From Bacillus swezeyi (GTDB lineage: Bacteria; Bacillota; Bacilli; Bacillales; Bacillaceae), in contig NZ_MRBK01000004.1 in the NCBI RefSeq assembly GCF_001969815.1, positions 496,001 through 560,000 on the forward strand: 64,000 nt of DNA, in the 5' to 3' direction. Both the position numbers and the translations under genes were made by a program. Positions 56,197-64,000 of the stretch are shown piece by piece. The notes under the pieces were generated by a model. It ran no database searches, was not told where the DNA came from, and saw only the letters and a program-made list of their open reading frames with translations. How positions within the stretch are numbered: position 1 is the stretch's first letter; the number at the start of each line of letters is the position of its first letter.

Positions 56197-56814
56197 ATGA
56201 ATCGCAAAGGCGGGATTTTCTCTCAAGAACCGATAAAAGAATATATTTCTCATTCAGACCCGTTAGCTGTGAAACAAATAGAGAAGGTTCTTTCTGTTTA
56301 TTTAAAGGAGGCAGGCAGCCGGCCAATCGTAGTCGTTTGCATTGGTACTGACCGCTCTACAGGTGATTCTCTCGGCCCTCTCGTTGGAATGAAGCTTGCC
56401 GCGAAACAGCTGACGCGTTTTCATGTTTATGGAACGCTTGCTGATCCGGTTCACGCCGTCAACTTAAATGAGAAGCTGGAGAACATCCATTTGGAGCATC
56501 AAAATCCTTTTATGATCGCAATTGATGCCTGTCTTGGACGAACCAAAAGCGTGGGATCTTTTCAGATCGGCAAAGGACCTTTAAAGCCGGGAGCCGGAGT
56601 ACAAAAAAGTTTGCCTGAAGTGGGCCACGTACACATCAACGGGATTGTCAATGTGAGCGGTTTTATGGAGTATTTTGTTTTGCAAAATACCCGGCTCAAT
56701 CTTGTCATGAGCATGGCAAATGTTCTCGCCGAAGGTTTATCACATCTAGAGAAATCAGCAGGATGGCAGCAGCGCCATGTCACTCCGATTCAGCGATTGA
56801 CGGGGAGGATGTAA
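56197..56814 (+). CDS. yyaC: Sporulation protein YyaC (GPR-endopeptidase-like fold)
   Basis: 205 residues. VVVCIGTDRSTGDSLGPLVG, AIDACLGRTKSVGSFQIGKG, and GHVHINGIVNVSGFMEYFVL are the conserved YyaC segments. The fold is related to the germination protease GPR. It is known as a forespore (sigma-F) gene in B. subtilis. AAGGATGTGA precedes the ATG. It converges with spo0J and shares a terminator with it. Confidence 0.93.
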   Translation: MNRKGGIFSQEPIKEYISHSDPLAVKQIEKVLSVYLKEAGSRPIVVVCIGTDRSTGDSLGPLVGMKLAAKQLTRFHVYGTLADPVHAVNLNEKLENIHLEHQNPFMIAIDACLGRTKSVGSFQIGKGPLKPGAGVQKSLPEVGHVHINGIVNVSGFMEYFVLQNTRLNLVMSMANVLAEGLSHLEKSAGWQQRHVTPIQRLTGRM

Positions 56815-56815
56815 A

Positions 56816-56843
56816 AAAACCATCTGTGTCTTCAGATGGTTTT
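56816..56843. terminator. Bidirectional terminator between yyaC and spo0J
   Basis: AAAACCATCT / AGATGGTTTT, perfect 10-bp stem, 8-base loop. Confidence 0.92.
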
Positions 56844-56849
56844 TGCGGC

Positions 56850-57698
56850 TTATGAATTTTCTTCGGATAAAAGTTCAAGAATACGATCCAAATCTTCATT
56901 TGAGTAAAACTCAATTTCAATTCGACCTTTTTTCTTTTGCTTTTTAATGGTGACCGGTGTTCCAAAGTAGTTTTGCAAATAGGACTCCCGCTCTTTTATG
57001 ACGGCATCTTTTACTTGTTTCGGTTTCTTTGTTTCACGTGGAACATCAGCATTCAGTTGTTGGATCAACTTTTCAAGCTGACGGACATTGAGCTGTTCGG
57101 ATACAACTTTCTGAACGAGCGGTTCGAGCTTTTTCTTGTTTTTCAGCCCCAGCAATGTACGTCCATGCCCCATCGATAATGTGCCATTGTCTATTAAAGA
57201 CTGGACTTTTTCAGGCAGCGTCAGCAATCTTAGATGGTTGGCAATGTGAGGTCTGCTTTTCCCGAGCCTTTTCGCCAGCTGTTCTTGTGTCATATCAAGG
57301 TGTTTTAACAAAGATTCATATGCTTTGGCTTCCTCAAGCGGAGACAGGTCTTCTCGTTGAAGATTTTCCAATAGGGCAATCTCCATCATCAGGGATTCTG
57401 ACAGCTCTCGCACAATCGCAGGAATGGTTTCTAAACCGGCTTTTTCTGCAGCTCGAAAGCGGCGTTCTCCGGCTACAATATCGTAGCCTTTGATTGACTT
57501 TCTGACGATAATGGGCTGCAATACGCCATGCTGTAAAATGGACTCCTTTAAATCTTTTAACGATTGGTCATCAAACGTTTTTCTTGGTTGATAAGGATTT
57601 GGCCGCAAATCGTGCAGCTTAATTTCCTCAACCGTTTCTTCAGATAAATCAACATTTGAAAACAGTGCATTAATCCCTTTTCCGAGACCTTTAGGCAT
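56850..57698 (-). CDS. spo0J: Chromosome-partitioning CTPase-clamp protein Spo0J (ParB)
   Basis: 282 residues. N-terminal CTP-binding/ParB domain with IVAGERRFRAAEKAG (GERRxRA motif), a central helix-turn-helix that reads parS (QEQLAKRLGKSRPHIANHLR), and a C-terminal dimerisation domain. It loads SMC at the origin and regulates Soj. A parS site lies inside the gene. Its start overlaps the soj stop by eight bases. Confidence 0.97.
   Translation of the reverse strand: MPKGLGKGINALFSNVDLSEETVEEIKLHDLRPNPYQPRKTFDDQSLKDLKESILQHGVLQPIIVRKSIKGYDIVAGERRFRAAEKAGLETIPAIVRELSESLMMEIALLENLQREDLSPLEEAKAYESLLKHLDMTQEQLAKRLGKSRPHIANHLRLLTLPEKVQSLIDNGTLSMGHGRTLLGLKNKKKLEPLVQKVVSEQLNVRQLEKLIQQLNADVPRETKKPKQVKDAVIKERESYLQNYFGTPVTIKKQKKKGRIEIEFYSNEDLDRILELLSEENS
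57030..57045. other. parS site inside spo0J
   Basis: TGTTTCACGTGGAACA fits the parS consensus TGTTNCACGTGAAACA on one half and TGTTCCACGTGAAACA on the reverse strand, i.e. a perfect match read on the minus strand. B. subtilis spo0J carries a parS at the same place. Confidence 0.92.
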
Positions 57699-58452
57699 TC
57701 GCAGCCACTTCCTTTGCTAAATCTAAATAGACTTCCGCTCCTCGTGAACGCGGATCATATAAAATAATCGGCTTTCCATGACTTGGTGCTTCACTTAATC
57801 TGACGTTCCGGGGAATGACAGTTTGATAAACTTTATCGCGGAAATACTTTTTCACTTCTTCTATGACCTGTATGCCTAAATTCGTCCTTGCATCAAGCAT
57901 TGTCAGCAATACGCCGTCTATCATGAGGTCGGTATTTAAATGTTTTTGTACAAGCCGCACTGAATTGAGCAGCTGGCTCAGTCCTTCCAAAGCGTAGTAC
58001 TCACACTGAACCGGTATCACGACGGAATCTGAAGCCGTAAGCGCATTAATTGTCAGCAGCCCCAATGAAGGCGGACAATCAATGATCATAAAATCATAAT
58101 TTTGTTTGACGGATTCCAAAGCCCTCTTCAACCTGACTTCTCGGGAAATGGTCGGAACCAGTTCAATTTCCGCCCCTGCAAGCTGGATCGTTGCAGGAAT
58201 GACATCCAAGTTTTCGACGGATGTTGTTTTTATCACGTCTTTGACATCTGCATCATCTACTAATATATCGTACACACAATGATCAACATCAGCTTTTTCT
58301 ACGCCAATTCCGCTTGTTGCGTTTCCTTGCGGGTCTATGTCGACTAGCAAAACCCTTTTCCCGATATAAGCCAAGCAAGCTCCCAGGTTAACAGAGGTTG
58401 TTGTTTTGCCAACGCCCCCTTTTTGGTTTGTGATCGCAATAATTTTCCCCAC
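57691..58452 (-). CDS. soj: Chromosome-partitioning ATPase Soj (ParA)
   Basis: 253 residues from GTG 58452 (AGGTGA upstream). Deviant Walker A KGGVGKTTTSVN at residues about 10-21, Walker B MIIDCPPSLG, and switch region VDIDPQGNATSG. It controls DnaA activity and chromosome organisation together with Spo0J. Operon soj-spo0J. Confidence 0.97.
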   Translation of the reverse strand: MGKIIAITNQKGGVGKTTTSVNLGACLAYIGKRVLLVDIDPQGNATSGIGVEKADVDHCVYDILVDDADVKDVIKTTSVENLDVIPATIQLAGAEIELVPTISREVRLKRALESVKQNYDFMIIDCPPSLGLLTINALTASDSVVIPVQCEYYALEGLSQLLNSVRLVQKHLNTDLMIDGVLLTMLDARTNLGIQVIEEVKKYFRDKVYQTVIPRNVRLSEAPSHGKPIILYDPRSRGAEVYLDLAKEVAANA

Positions 58453-58677
58453 AATGTCACCTACTTTCACATTGAACAAGTTTCTCTCATTTCTCTATTT
58501 TAACAAAAAAAGAATCAGCCGTTTGCTTTTTTTTGAATTTTTGTTTTTGAAAGAGTGTTGTTTTGTTCAAATTGGATCGGCAATGATCCTCCATGGTTTG
58601 ACAATAAAAAACATATTTTTTCATTTCAAAAGGGATTGGTTGAAAAAGAAGATAATATTTAAATTATATTAATATAA

Positions 58678-58718
58678 CAAAAAGAGGGGAAACCCTCTGA
58701 CGCATACAAGGGTTTCCA
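58678..58718 (-). terminator. Terminator after the AhpD-like gene
   Basis: Minus-strand GGAAACCC / GGGTTTCC stem, 14-base loop, followed by CCTCTTTTTG. Confidence 0.82.
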
Positions 58719-58733
58719 AGGGGTTCACATTAA

Positions 58734-59174
58734 TCAATTTGCAGGCATTTTCCGGGTGGCCACCGCGATGCGGTTCCATGCGTTAATCGTCACGACCAGC
58801 ATGATGAGCTCCGCTGTTTCGGCTTCGCTGAAGTGTGCCCTTACTTCGTTATAAACGGCATCTGGCAGCCCGGCATCTGCAATTCTCGTTACGGCTTCGG
58901 TCAATGCCAATACGGCCCGTTCCTTTTCTGTGTAAAAAGGCGCTTCTTTCCAAGCGTTGAGCGCGTATATGCGCTGTTCTGTCTCTCCGTTTTGTCTCGC
59001 ATCCTTCGTATGCATATTCAGACAGAAAGCACATCCGTTCATTTGTGAAGCGCGGATTTTGATGAGCTCCTTTAAAACGGGATCAATACTTGAAGAAGCT
59101 TGTGCTTTTTCAAGCTCGAACATGCCGGCGTAGCCCTTCGGGTTTGCCTCTTCCATTAAAAATCTTGTTTCCAT
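58734..59174 (-). CDS. Carboxymuconolactone decarboxylase/AhpD-like protein (ECF41 target)
   Basis: 146 residues. Redox motif NGCAFCLNMHTKDAR (CxxC with the downstream His) defines the AhpD-like peroxidase/reductase type rather than a true decarboxylase. A companion of this kind (COE: carboxymuconolactone decarboxylase, oxidoreductase or epimerase) is the usual partner of ECF41 sigma factors. In B. licheniformis it is known as ydfG and is driven by its ECF41. The TGTCACA element upstream supports that. Confidence 0.88.
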   Translation of the reverse strand: METRFLMEEANPKGYAGMFELEKAQASSSIDPVLKELIKIRASQMNGCAFCLNMHTKDARQNGETEQRIYALNAWKEAPFYTEKERAVLALTEAVTRIADAGLPDAVYNEVRAHFSEAETAELIMLVVTINAWNRIAVATRKMPAN

Positions 59175-59226
59175 ATCAATTCCTCCTTTTGTTGATTCAC
59201 TTATATAACAAGTAAGGCATTCGATT

Positions 59227-59233
59227 TGTGACA
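59227..59233 (-). promoter_or_regulatory. ECF41 -35 element of the AhpD-like gene
   Basis: TGTCACA on the minus strand, about 50 bases before the gene, equals the reported ECF41 -35 sequence. The -10 (CGTC-type) was not clear to me. Confidence 0.65.
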
Positions 59234-59240
59234 GGAAACA

Positions 59241-60098
59241 CTACATTTTGATTTGTTTTAATTTATCTGGGTTGGAAACAATGTAGACATTTTTAATTGA
59301 GTTCCCTTCTGGATTCCAAGCAAAACAGATGATGTAAATCGGACGATTGTTCCGTACGATCAGCACGCCTTTTTGGCCGTTGATTTCTGCGGGCACGAAA
59401 CGGCCTGTAAAGCGCCCTTTTGAAACAATCCCTGTAAAGAACGCAAAAATTCGGCTTCTTCCATAGATCGGTCTTAAGGCGCTGCGTACTTTTCCGCCGC
59501 CGTCGGTAAATAAAACGGCCTCTTCGGTCAATCTTCTGGCAAACTCTTTGAAATCTCCGGTTTTAGCTGAATCGATAAACAACTCTGCCAGCTGCTGCTC
59601 TTCTTCCGGTTTGGATAAAGCAGAAATGTCCATTTCTAATTTATTTTGCAGCCGGCTGTAGATCTTCCGGCAGCTTGCTTCTGATTTTCCGATAATGGAC
59701 GATATTTCCTTATACTGATACCCAAACACTTCCCTAAACATGAATACCGCCCTTTCAACAGGATTCAACCGGCTCATGATGACCATAAAAGCATAGGAGA
59801 CCATTTCTTTTTTTTCAACGAAGTCAGCCGGATTCTGGTCTGACAGCATCACCTGCGGTTCAGGGAGCCACTCTCCCACATAAACCTCGCGCTTGTTTCG
59901 GGCTGAGTTCAAAAAATTAATGCAGCGGTTTGTTATTGATTTCGTTAAATATGATTGAACATGTTCCATTTGGCTGATATCTTTTTCTTGAAGATCAGCA
60001 AATAATTCCTGCACCATATCCTCGGCATCTTGTATGGATCCAATCATTCGATAAGCAATTGAAAAAAGCAATGAACGATATGTTTGATAATATTCCAT
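59241..60098 (-). CDS. RNA polymerase ECF41-family sigma factor with SnoaL-like C-terminal domain
   Basis: 285 residues from ATG 60098 (GATGGGGG upstream; ATG 60110 is possible). Sigma-2 region with LFSIAYRMIGSIQDAEDMVQ and sigma-4 region with REVFGYQYKEISSIIGKSEA. The C-terminal extension carries the ECF41 hallmarks DGGGKV and SNPDKL. That fused domain replaces an anti-sigma factor. The neighbouring AhpD-like gene is its expected target. No anti-sigma gene is adjacent, consistent with the family. Confidence 0.93.
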   Translation of the reverse strand: MEYYQTYRSLLFSIAYRMIGSIQDAEDMVQELFADLQEKDISQMEHVQSYLTKSITNRCINFLNSARNKREVYVGEWLPEPQVMLSDQNPADFVEKKEMVSYAFMVIMSRLNPVERAVFMFREVFGYQYKEISSIIGKSEASCRKIYSRLQNKLEMDISALSKPEEEQQLAELFIDSAKTGDFKEFARRLTEEAVLFTDGGGKVRSALRPIYGRSRIFAFFTGIVSKGRFTGRFVPAEINGQKGVLIVRNNRPIYIICFAWNPEGNSIKNVYIVSNPDKLKQIKM

Positions 60099-60131
60099 CG
60101 CTGCCCCCATCCTAGATATTTTGACCTAAAA

Positions 60132-60160
60132 AAATAAAAGCTCTTAGGGAGCTTTTATTT
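60132..60160 (-). terminator. noc terminator
   Basis: AAATAAAAGCTC / GAGCTTTTATTT stem with a 5-base loop and T-rich flank on the minus strand, overlapping the end of noc. Confidence 0.85.
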
Positions 60161-61006
60161 CGGTATCCGTATCGTAAACTGAATATATTCTTCAAATTCC
60201 TCTTCTTCCGTATTCAGTTTGACACCGCTGTCTTCCACCATCGATAAGGACTGGCGGATCGTGTTCATCGCGATTCTCGCGTCCCTGCTGAACGCTTTTC
60301 TCTTTGGTTTAGGCTTTCGCTTATCCTGTTCCAGCATTTTGACGACACGGTCTTCGGTTTGTTTGACATTTAAGTTTTTTTCAATGACTTCGTTTAACAG
60401 TTTGACCTGAAGTTCAGGCTGTTTTAACGGTATGAGCGCTCTTGCATGACGCTCTGATATTTCTTTTTTCAATATCGCTTCCTGAACCTCTTCCGGAAGC
60501 TTTAACAATCTGAGTTTATTGGCGATCGTTGACTGTCCTTTGCCAAGCCTTTGTGCAAGAGCTTCCTGTGTCAAATCATGAAGCTCTAAGAGCCTTGCAT
60601 ATGCATGCGCCTCTTCAATCGAAGATAATTCCTCCCTTTGGAGGTTTTCAATCAGAGCAACAGAAGCTGTCTCTGTATCTGAAAAATCCTTAATAATGGC
60701 GGGAACCTTCTCCCAATTGAGCGTTTGAACCGCTCGCCAGCGCCGCTCCCCTGCAATGAGTTCGTATTGTCCTTCCCGGTCTGTTTTTCTGACGACAATC
60801 GGCTGAATAATGCCGTGTGTATGAATGGTTGCGGCTAATTCTTGAATTTTTTCTTCTGAGAAAATGGTGCGCGGCTGAAAACGGTTAGGAATAATATCGC
60901 CTACTGGAATATCTTGAATCTCTTCTTTGTTTGTATCATGTTCAGCAATCTCTGCTTCTTCTTCCTTTTCACCAATTCCGAAGAGACGAGAGAATGAATG
61001 CTTCAT
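60155..61006 (-). CDS. noc: Nucleoid occlusion protein Noc
   Basis: 283 residues, ParB paralogue. N-terminal amphipathic membrane-targeting helix [15 protein letters not shown]-binding motif GERRWRAVQ, helix-turn-helix [20 protein letters not shown]. It binds NBS sites and blocks Z-ring assembly over the nucleoid. It differs from Spo0J by the extra N-terminus and its place next to rsmG, as in B. subtilis. Confidence 0.97.
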   Translation of the reverse strand: MKHSFSRLFGIGEKEEEAEIAEHDTNKEEIQDIPVGDIIPNRFQPRTIFSEEKIQELAATIHTHGIIQPIVVRKTDREGQYELIAGERRWRAVQTLNWEKVPAIIKDFSDTETASVALIENLQREELSSIEEAHAYARLLELHDLTQEALAQRLGKGQSTIANKLRLLKLPEEVQEAILKKEISERHARALIPLKQPELQVKLLNEVIEKNLNVKQTEDRVVKMLEQDKRKPKPKRKAFSRDARIAMNTIRQSLSMVEDSGVKLNTEEEEFEEYIQFTIRIPK

Positions 61007-61103
61007 GTACCTACACCACCTTTAAACACTGCCATTTTTATAATTCTATTTTCTCATGAATTTTCCTTCATGGACATCACGAATTTTGAAGAAAACGAAT
61101 AAT

Positions 61104-61823
61104 TTAACCTTCAATTGGAGATTTATTAGGTGTTCCAGGTTTTCTTGGATATTTCTTCGGTGTCTGTGATTCCTTTTTGACCACAATGATGTTTCTGTCG
61201 CTTTCTTCTATCGGCAGCTGAAAAGAATGCACGGCTTCAATTTGGCCTCCAAGCACTTTTATGGCTTTTTTGCCCGCTTCAATTTCTTCTTCAGCTGAAG
61301 CAGCTTTTAACGCTAGGAATAAACCGTTTTTTTTAACAAGCGGAAGACACAGTTCACTTAGAACAGAAAGCCGGGCAACCGCCCGTGCTGTCACGACATC
61401 AAAGCTTTCCCGCTTGTCTTTCAATCTCCCGAATGTTTCTGCCCGGTCATGGTAGAAAGCTGTGTTTTCCAGTTTTAAAGCATCAGAAAGCTGATTTAAA
61501 AAGTTAATTCGTTTATTTAATGAATCGACGATTGTCACATGAAGATGAGGAAAGCAGATTTTAATCGGAAGGCTTGGAAATCCGGCGCCCGCCCCAACGT
61601 CACACAAACTGTTCAGCTTGTTGAAATCGACATAAAAAGAAGCGGTGATCGAGTCGTAAAAATGCTTTAAGTACACTTCTTTTTTCTCGGTAATGGAGGT
61701 TAAGTTAATTTTCTCATTCCACTCAACAAGCCATTCATAATAGGTTTCAAACTGCTCAAGCTGGAAGGGAGAAAGGGAGATCCCCTTCTCCTCCAGGCTG
61801 GATGTAAATTGCTCAATGTTCAT
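61104..61823 (-). CDS. rsmG: 16S rRNA (guanine527-N7)-methyltransferase
   Basis: 239 residues from ATG 61823 (AAAGGATGA upstream); the longer frame lies within the end of mnmG. SAM-binding Rossmann motif [15 protein letters not shown] and segment [16 protein letters not shown] are typical. It methylates G527 in the 530 loop of 16S rRNA. Follows mnmG by 13 bases. Confidence 0.97.
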   Translation of the reverse strand: MNIEQFTSSLEEKGISLSPFQLEQFETYYEWLVEWNEKINLTSITEKKEVYLKHFYDSITASFYVDFNKLNSLCDVGAGAGFPSLPIKICFPHLHVTIVDSLNKRINFLNQLSDALKLENTAFYHDRAETFGRLKDKRESFDVVTARAVARLSVLSELCLPLVKKNGLFLALKAASAEEEIEAGKKAIKVLGGQIEAVHSFQLPIEESDRNIIVVKKESQTPKKYPRKPGTPNKSPIEG

Positions 61824-61836
61824 GCCGTCATCCTTT

Positions 61837-63723
61837 CTATTCCGCAACCTTGGCGATCCGGCCCTGCTCAAGGTAAACAAGCAGAATGGAAATATCAGCA
61901 GGGTTTACCCCGGAAATCCGTGAGGCCTGTGCGACAGACAGCGGTCTGACTTCTTTCAGTTTTTGGCGGGCCTCTGTCGCAATGCCTTTGATCGCGTCAT
62001 AGTCAATTCTGTCGGGAATCTTTTTATTTTCCATTTTCTTAAGTTTTTCAACTTGCAGTAAGGACTTTTCAATATATCCTTCATACTTAATTTGAATTTC
62101 AACCTGCTCGGCCACATCGCCGGCGACTTGTTCTTCCGCAGGGGCAAGCGCTGTGACGGTTTCGTAGTTCATCTCCGGCCGCTTCATAAGGTCGGTGGCA
62201 CGGATGCCGTCTTTCAGCTCGCTTCCGCCCAATGACCGGATGTATTCTTGATTTTCTTTGGACGGTTTGATAATAACAGAATGCAGTCGTTTTTTCTCTG
62301 CTTCAATGGCCGCTTTTTTCTCCTGAAACTTTTGATATCTTTCTTCAGATATCAAGCCGACTTCATAGCCGATCTCCGTAAGGCGCAAGTCGGCGTTGTC
62401 ATGGCGGAGAAGCAGGCGGTATTCCGCACGGGAAGTCAACAGCCGGTACGGTTCATTTGTTCCTTTTGTCACAAGGTCGTCAATCAGCACGCCGATGTAG
62501 GCGTCTGAACGGCTGAGAATGACTTCTTCTCTGCCAAGCGCTTTGCGGCCCGCATTAATGCCGGCCATGATTCCCTGTCCGGCCGCTTCCTCGTATCCTG
62601 ACGTCCCGTTGATTTGCCCTGCTGTGAACAACCCCGGTATTTTTTTCGTTTCAAGTGTCGGCCAAAGCTGAGTCGGTACGATCGCATCATATTCAATCGC
62701 ATACCCTGCACGCATCATTTCCACTTTTTCAAGTCCCGGAATTGTTGACAGCATTTTTTTCTGAACGTCCTCAGGAAGACTTGTTGACAGTCCCTGTACA
62801 TAGACTTCCTGTGTATTGCGTCCTTCAGGCTCGAGAAAGATCTGGTGTCTCGGCTTATCGTTAAAGCGGACGACTTTGTCTTCAATAGAAGGGCAGTATC
62901 TCGGCCCCGTTCCTTTGATCATGCCGGAATACATCGGTGAACGGTGAAGATTGTCATCGATGATCTCATGCGTTTCCGGGCTCGTATAGGTCAGCCAGCA
63001 AGGAAGCTGATCTGTAATGTATTCCACCGTCTCATACGAAAAGGCCCGCGGCACTTCATCACCGGGCTGGATTTCCGTTTGGCTGTAGTCAATCGAATGG
63101 CTGTTGACCCGCGGCGGTGTCCCTGTTTTAAAGCGGACGAGATCGAACCCGAGCTCTTCCAGATGCTCAGAAAGCTTGATAGAGGGCTGCTGGTTGTTCG
63201 GTCCGCTTGAATAGGACAGATCTCCAAGAATAATTTTTCCTCTTAAAAATGTTCCCGTCGTCAGCACCACCGTTTTGGAACGGTACTCCGCCCCTGTTTG
63301 GGTCATAATGCCGCGGCATTCTCCGTCTTCGATCAAAAGGCATTCCGCCATTCCTTGAAGCAATGTCAAATTGGGTTCATTTTCAAGCGTTTTTTTCATT
63401 TCATGCTGATATTGGAATTTGTCCGCCTGTGCGCGGAGCGCCCGGACGGCCGGGCCTTTTCCTGTATTTAAAAGCCTCATTTGAATGTGGGTTTTGTCAA
63501 TATTTTTAGCCATTTCTCCGCCCAGCGCGTCGATTTCGCGGACGACAATCCCTTTAGCGGGACCGCCGACAGACGGATTACACGGCATGAAAGCAACCAT
63601 ATCAAGGTTGATGGTTAAGACAAGCGTTTTTGCGCCTTGTCTGGCCGATGCCAGCGCCGCTTCGACCCCGGCGTGGCCGGCGCCAACGACAATGACGTCA
63701 TATTGGCCTGCTTCATAGCCCAT
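61837..63723 (-). CDS. mnmG: tRNA uridine-5-carboxymethylaminomethyl modification enzyme MnmG (GidA)
   Basis: 628 residues. FAD-binding [19 protein letters not shown] at the start, [20 protein letters not shown], the cysteine segment [12 protein letters not shown], and [20 protein letters not shown]. With MnmE it makes the cmnm5U34 wobble modification. AAAGGAGGA precedes the ATG. Operon mnmE-mnmG-rsmG. Confidence 0.98.
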   Translation of the reverse strand: MGYEAGQYDVIVVGAGHAGVEAALASARQGAKTLVLTINLDMVAFMPCNPSVGGPAKGIVVREIDALGGEMAKNIDKTHIQMRLLNTGKGPAVRALRAQADKFQYQHEMKKTLENEPNLTLLQGMAECLLIEDGECRGIMTQTGAEYRSKTVVLTTGTFLRGKIILGDLSYSSGPNNQQPSIKLSEHLEELGFDLVRFKTGTPPRVNSHSIDYSQTEIQPGDEVPRAFSYETVEYITDQLPCWLTYTSPETHEIIDDNLHRSPMYSGMIKGTGPRYCPSIEDKVVRFNDKPRHQIFLEPEGRNTQEVYVQGLSTSLPEDVQKKMLSTIPGLEKVEMMRAGYAIEYDAIVPTQLWPTLETKKIPGLFTAGQINGTSGYEEAAGQGIMAGINAGRKALGREEVILSRSDAYIGVLIDDLVTKGTNEPYRLLTSRAEYRLLLRHDNADLRLTEIGYEVGLISEERYQKFQEKKAAIEAEKKRLHSVIIKPSKENQEYIRSLGGSELKDGIRATDLMKRPEMNYETVTALAPAEEQVAGDVAEQVEIQIKYEGYIEKSLLQVEKLKKMENKKIPDRIDYDAIKGIATEARQKLKEVRPLSVAQASRISGVNPADISILLVYLEQGRIAKVAE

Positions 63724-63739
63724 ATGCTTTGTTCCTCCT

Positions 63740-64000
63740 TTATTTTCCTAAGCAAAATTGGGAAAAGAGCTGGTCGATCAAGCTTTCATGCACGGCGTCG
63801 CCAATGATCTCCCCGAGAACTTCCCAGCATCTTGTTAAATCGATTTGAACCATATCAATCGGCACATCATTCTCAATTCCCTCAAGAGCGTCTGTAATGG
63901 CGCGCTTAGCCTCATGCAAGAGGGAGATATGCCTTGTATTGCTGACATACGTCAAGTCGCCGCTCTCGATCGCTCCCGTAAAAAACAGCGATTGAATAGC
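63740..64000 (-). CDS. mnmE: tRNA modification GTPase MnmE, C-terminal end (5' part beyond window)
   Basis: The last 86 codons plus stop; the frame is open to the right edge. [40 protein letters not shown], and the terminal FCLGK with the conserved catalytic C-x-GK motif identify MnmE. It stops 17 bases before mnmG. Confidence 0.96.
   Translation of the reverse strand, partial: AIQSLFFTGAIESGDLTYVSNTRHISLLHEAKRAITDALEGIENDVPIDMVQIDLTRCWEVLGEIIGDAVHESLIDQLFSQFCLGK

Overview
The window is chromosomal DNA of a Bacillus close to B. licheniformis. It is the arc on the counter-clockwise side of the replication origin; the origin lies just beyond the right edge. Evidence: the order mnmE-mnmG-rsmG-noc, soj-spo0J-yyaC-yyaD, ychF-rpsF-ssbA-rpsR, yybS-gdpP-rplI, yycB-yycC, dnaC-purA, four tRNAs, walRKHIJ-htrC and yyzF-rlmH is the B. 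subtilis order. An ECF41 sigma factor paired with an AhpD-like gene is a B. licheniformis hallmark. Most housekeeping genes are on the minus strand, co-directional with replication. Most plus-strand genes are accessory or stress genes.

Layout, left to right. 1-9.7 kb: 3' end of adhE, a DUF421 membrane protein, a CLC-type anion channel, a PerR-controlled ahpCF operon, then a Fur-controlled hydroxamate-siderophore uptake locus. That locus keeps its binding protein and both permeases, but its own ATPase gene is wrecked. 9.7-16.1 kb: an accessory island bounded by intact rlmH on the right and a second, decayed 3' fragment of rlmH on the left, the arrangement left by elements that integrate at the rlmH 3' end. 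It carries a SEC-C protein, a divergent GIY-YIG/helicase (DUF2075) plus MazG pair, a truncated yvfR-like ABC ATPase and a large AT-rich HEPN-type protein. 16.1-19 kb: rlmH-yyzF with a cluster of DnaA boxes, and yycN between two related membrane proteins.

19-31.8 kb: SAM hydrolase, the walRKHIJ-htrC operon, tRNA-Lys/Glu/Asp/Phe, a Nudix gene, purA with PurBoxes, an orphan holin whose ribosome-binding site lies in a long hairpin, and dnaC. 32-39.2 kb: small yyc genes, the yycB transporter, and a nagA-nagB-nagR-murQ-nagP operon for GlcNAc/MurNAc recycling with NagR-like and CcpA-like operators. 39.2-43.7 kb: rplI-gdpP-yybS, a small membrane protein and a frameshifted cotF.

43.7-51.9 kb: a variable block with two copies of a SulP transporter plus UspA module. 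The copies share long identical DNA tracts and a 5' dyad. Around them lie two MFS genes, a putative type I holin-like toxin with an antisense RNA, and a serine-recombinase relative lacking its catalytic residues. 51.9-64 kb: ribosomal/ssb operon, ychF, yyzM-like, yyaD, sigma-F-type yyaC, spo0J-soj, ECF41 pair, noc, rsmG, mnmG and the 3' end of mnmE. Three parS-like sites are scattered through the window.

Functional identifications rest on motif and family recognition by eye; no database search was run.
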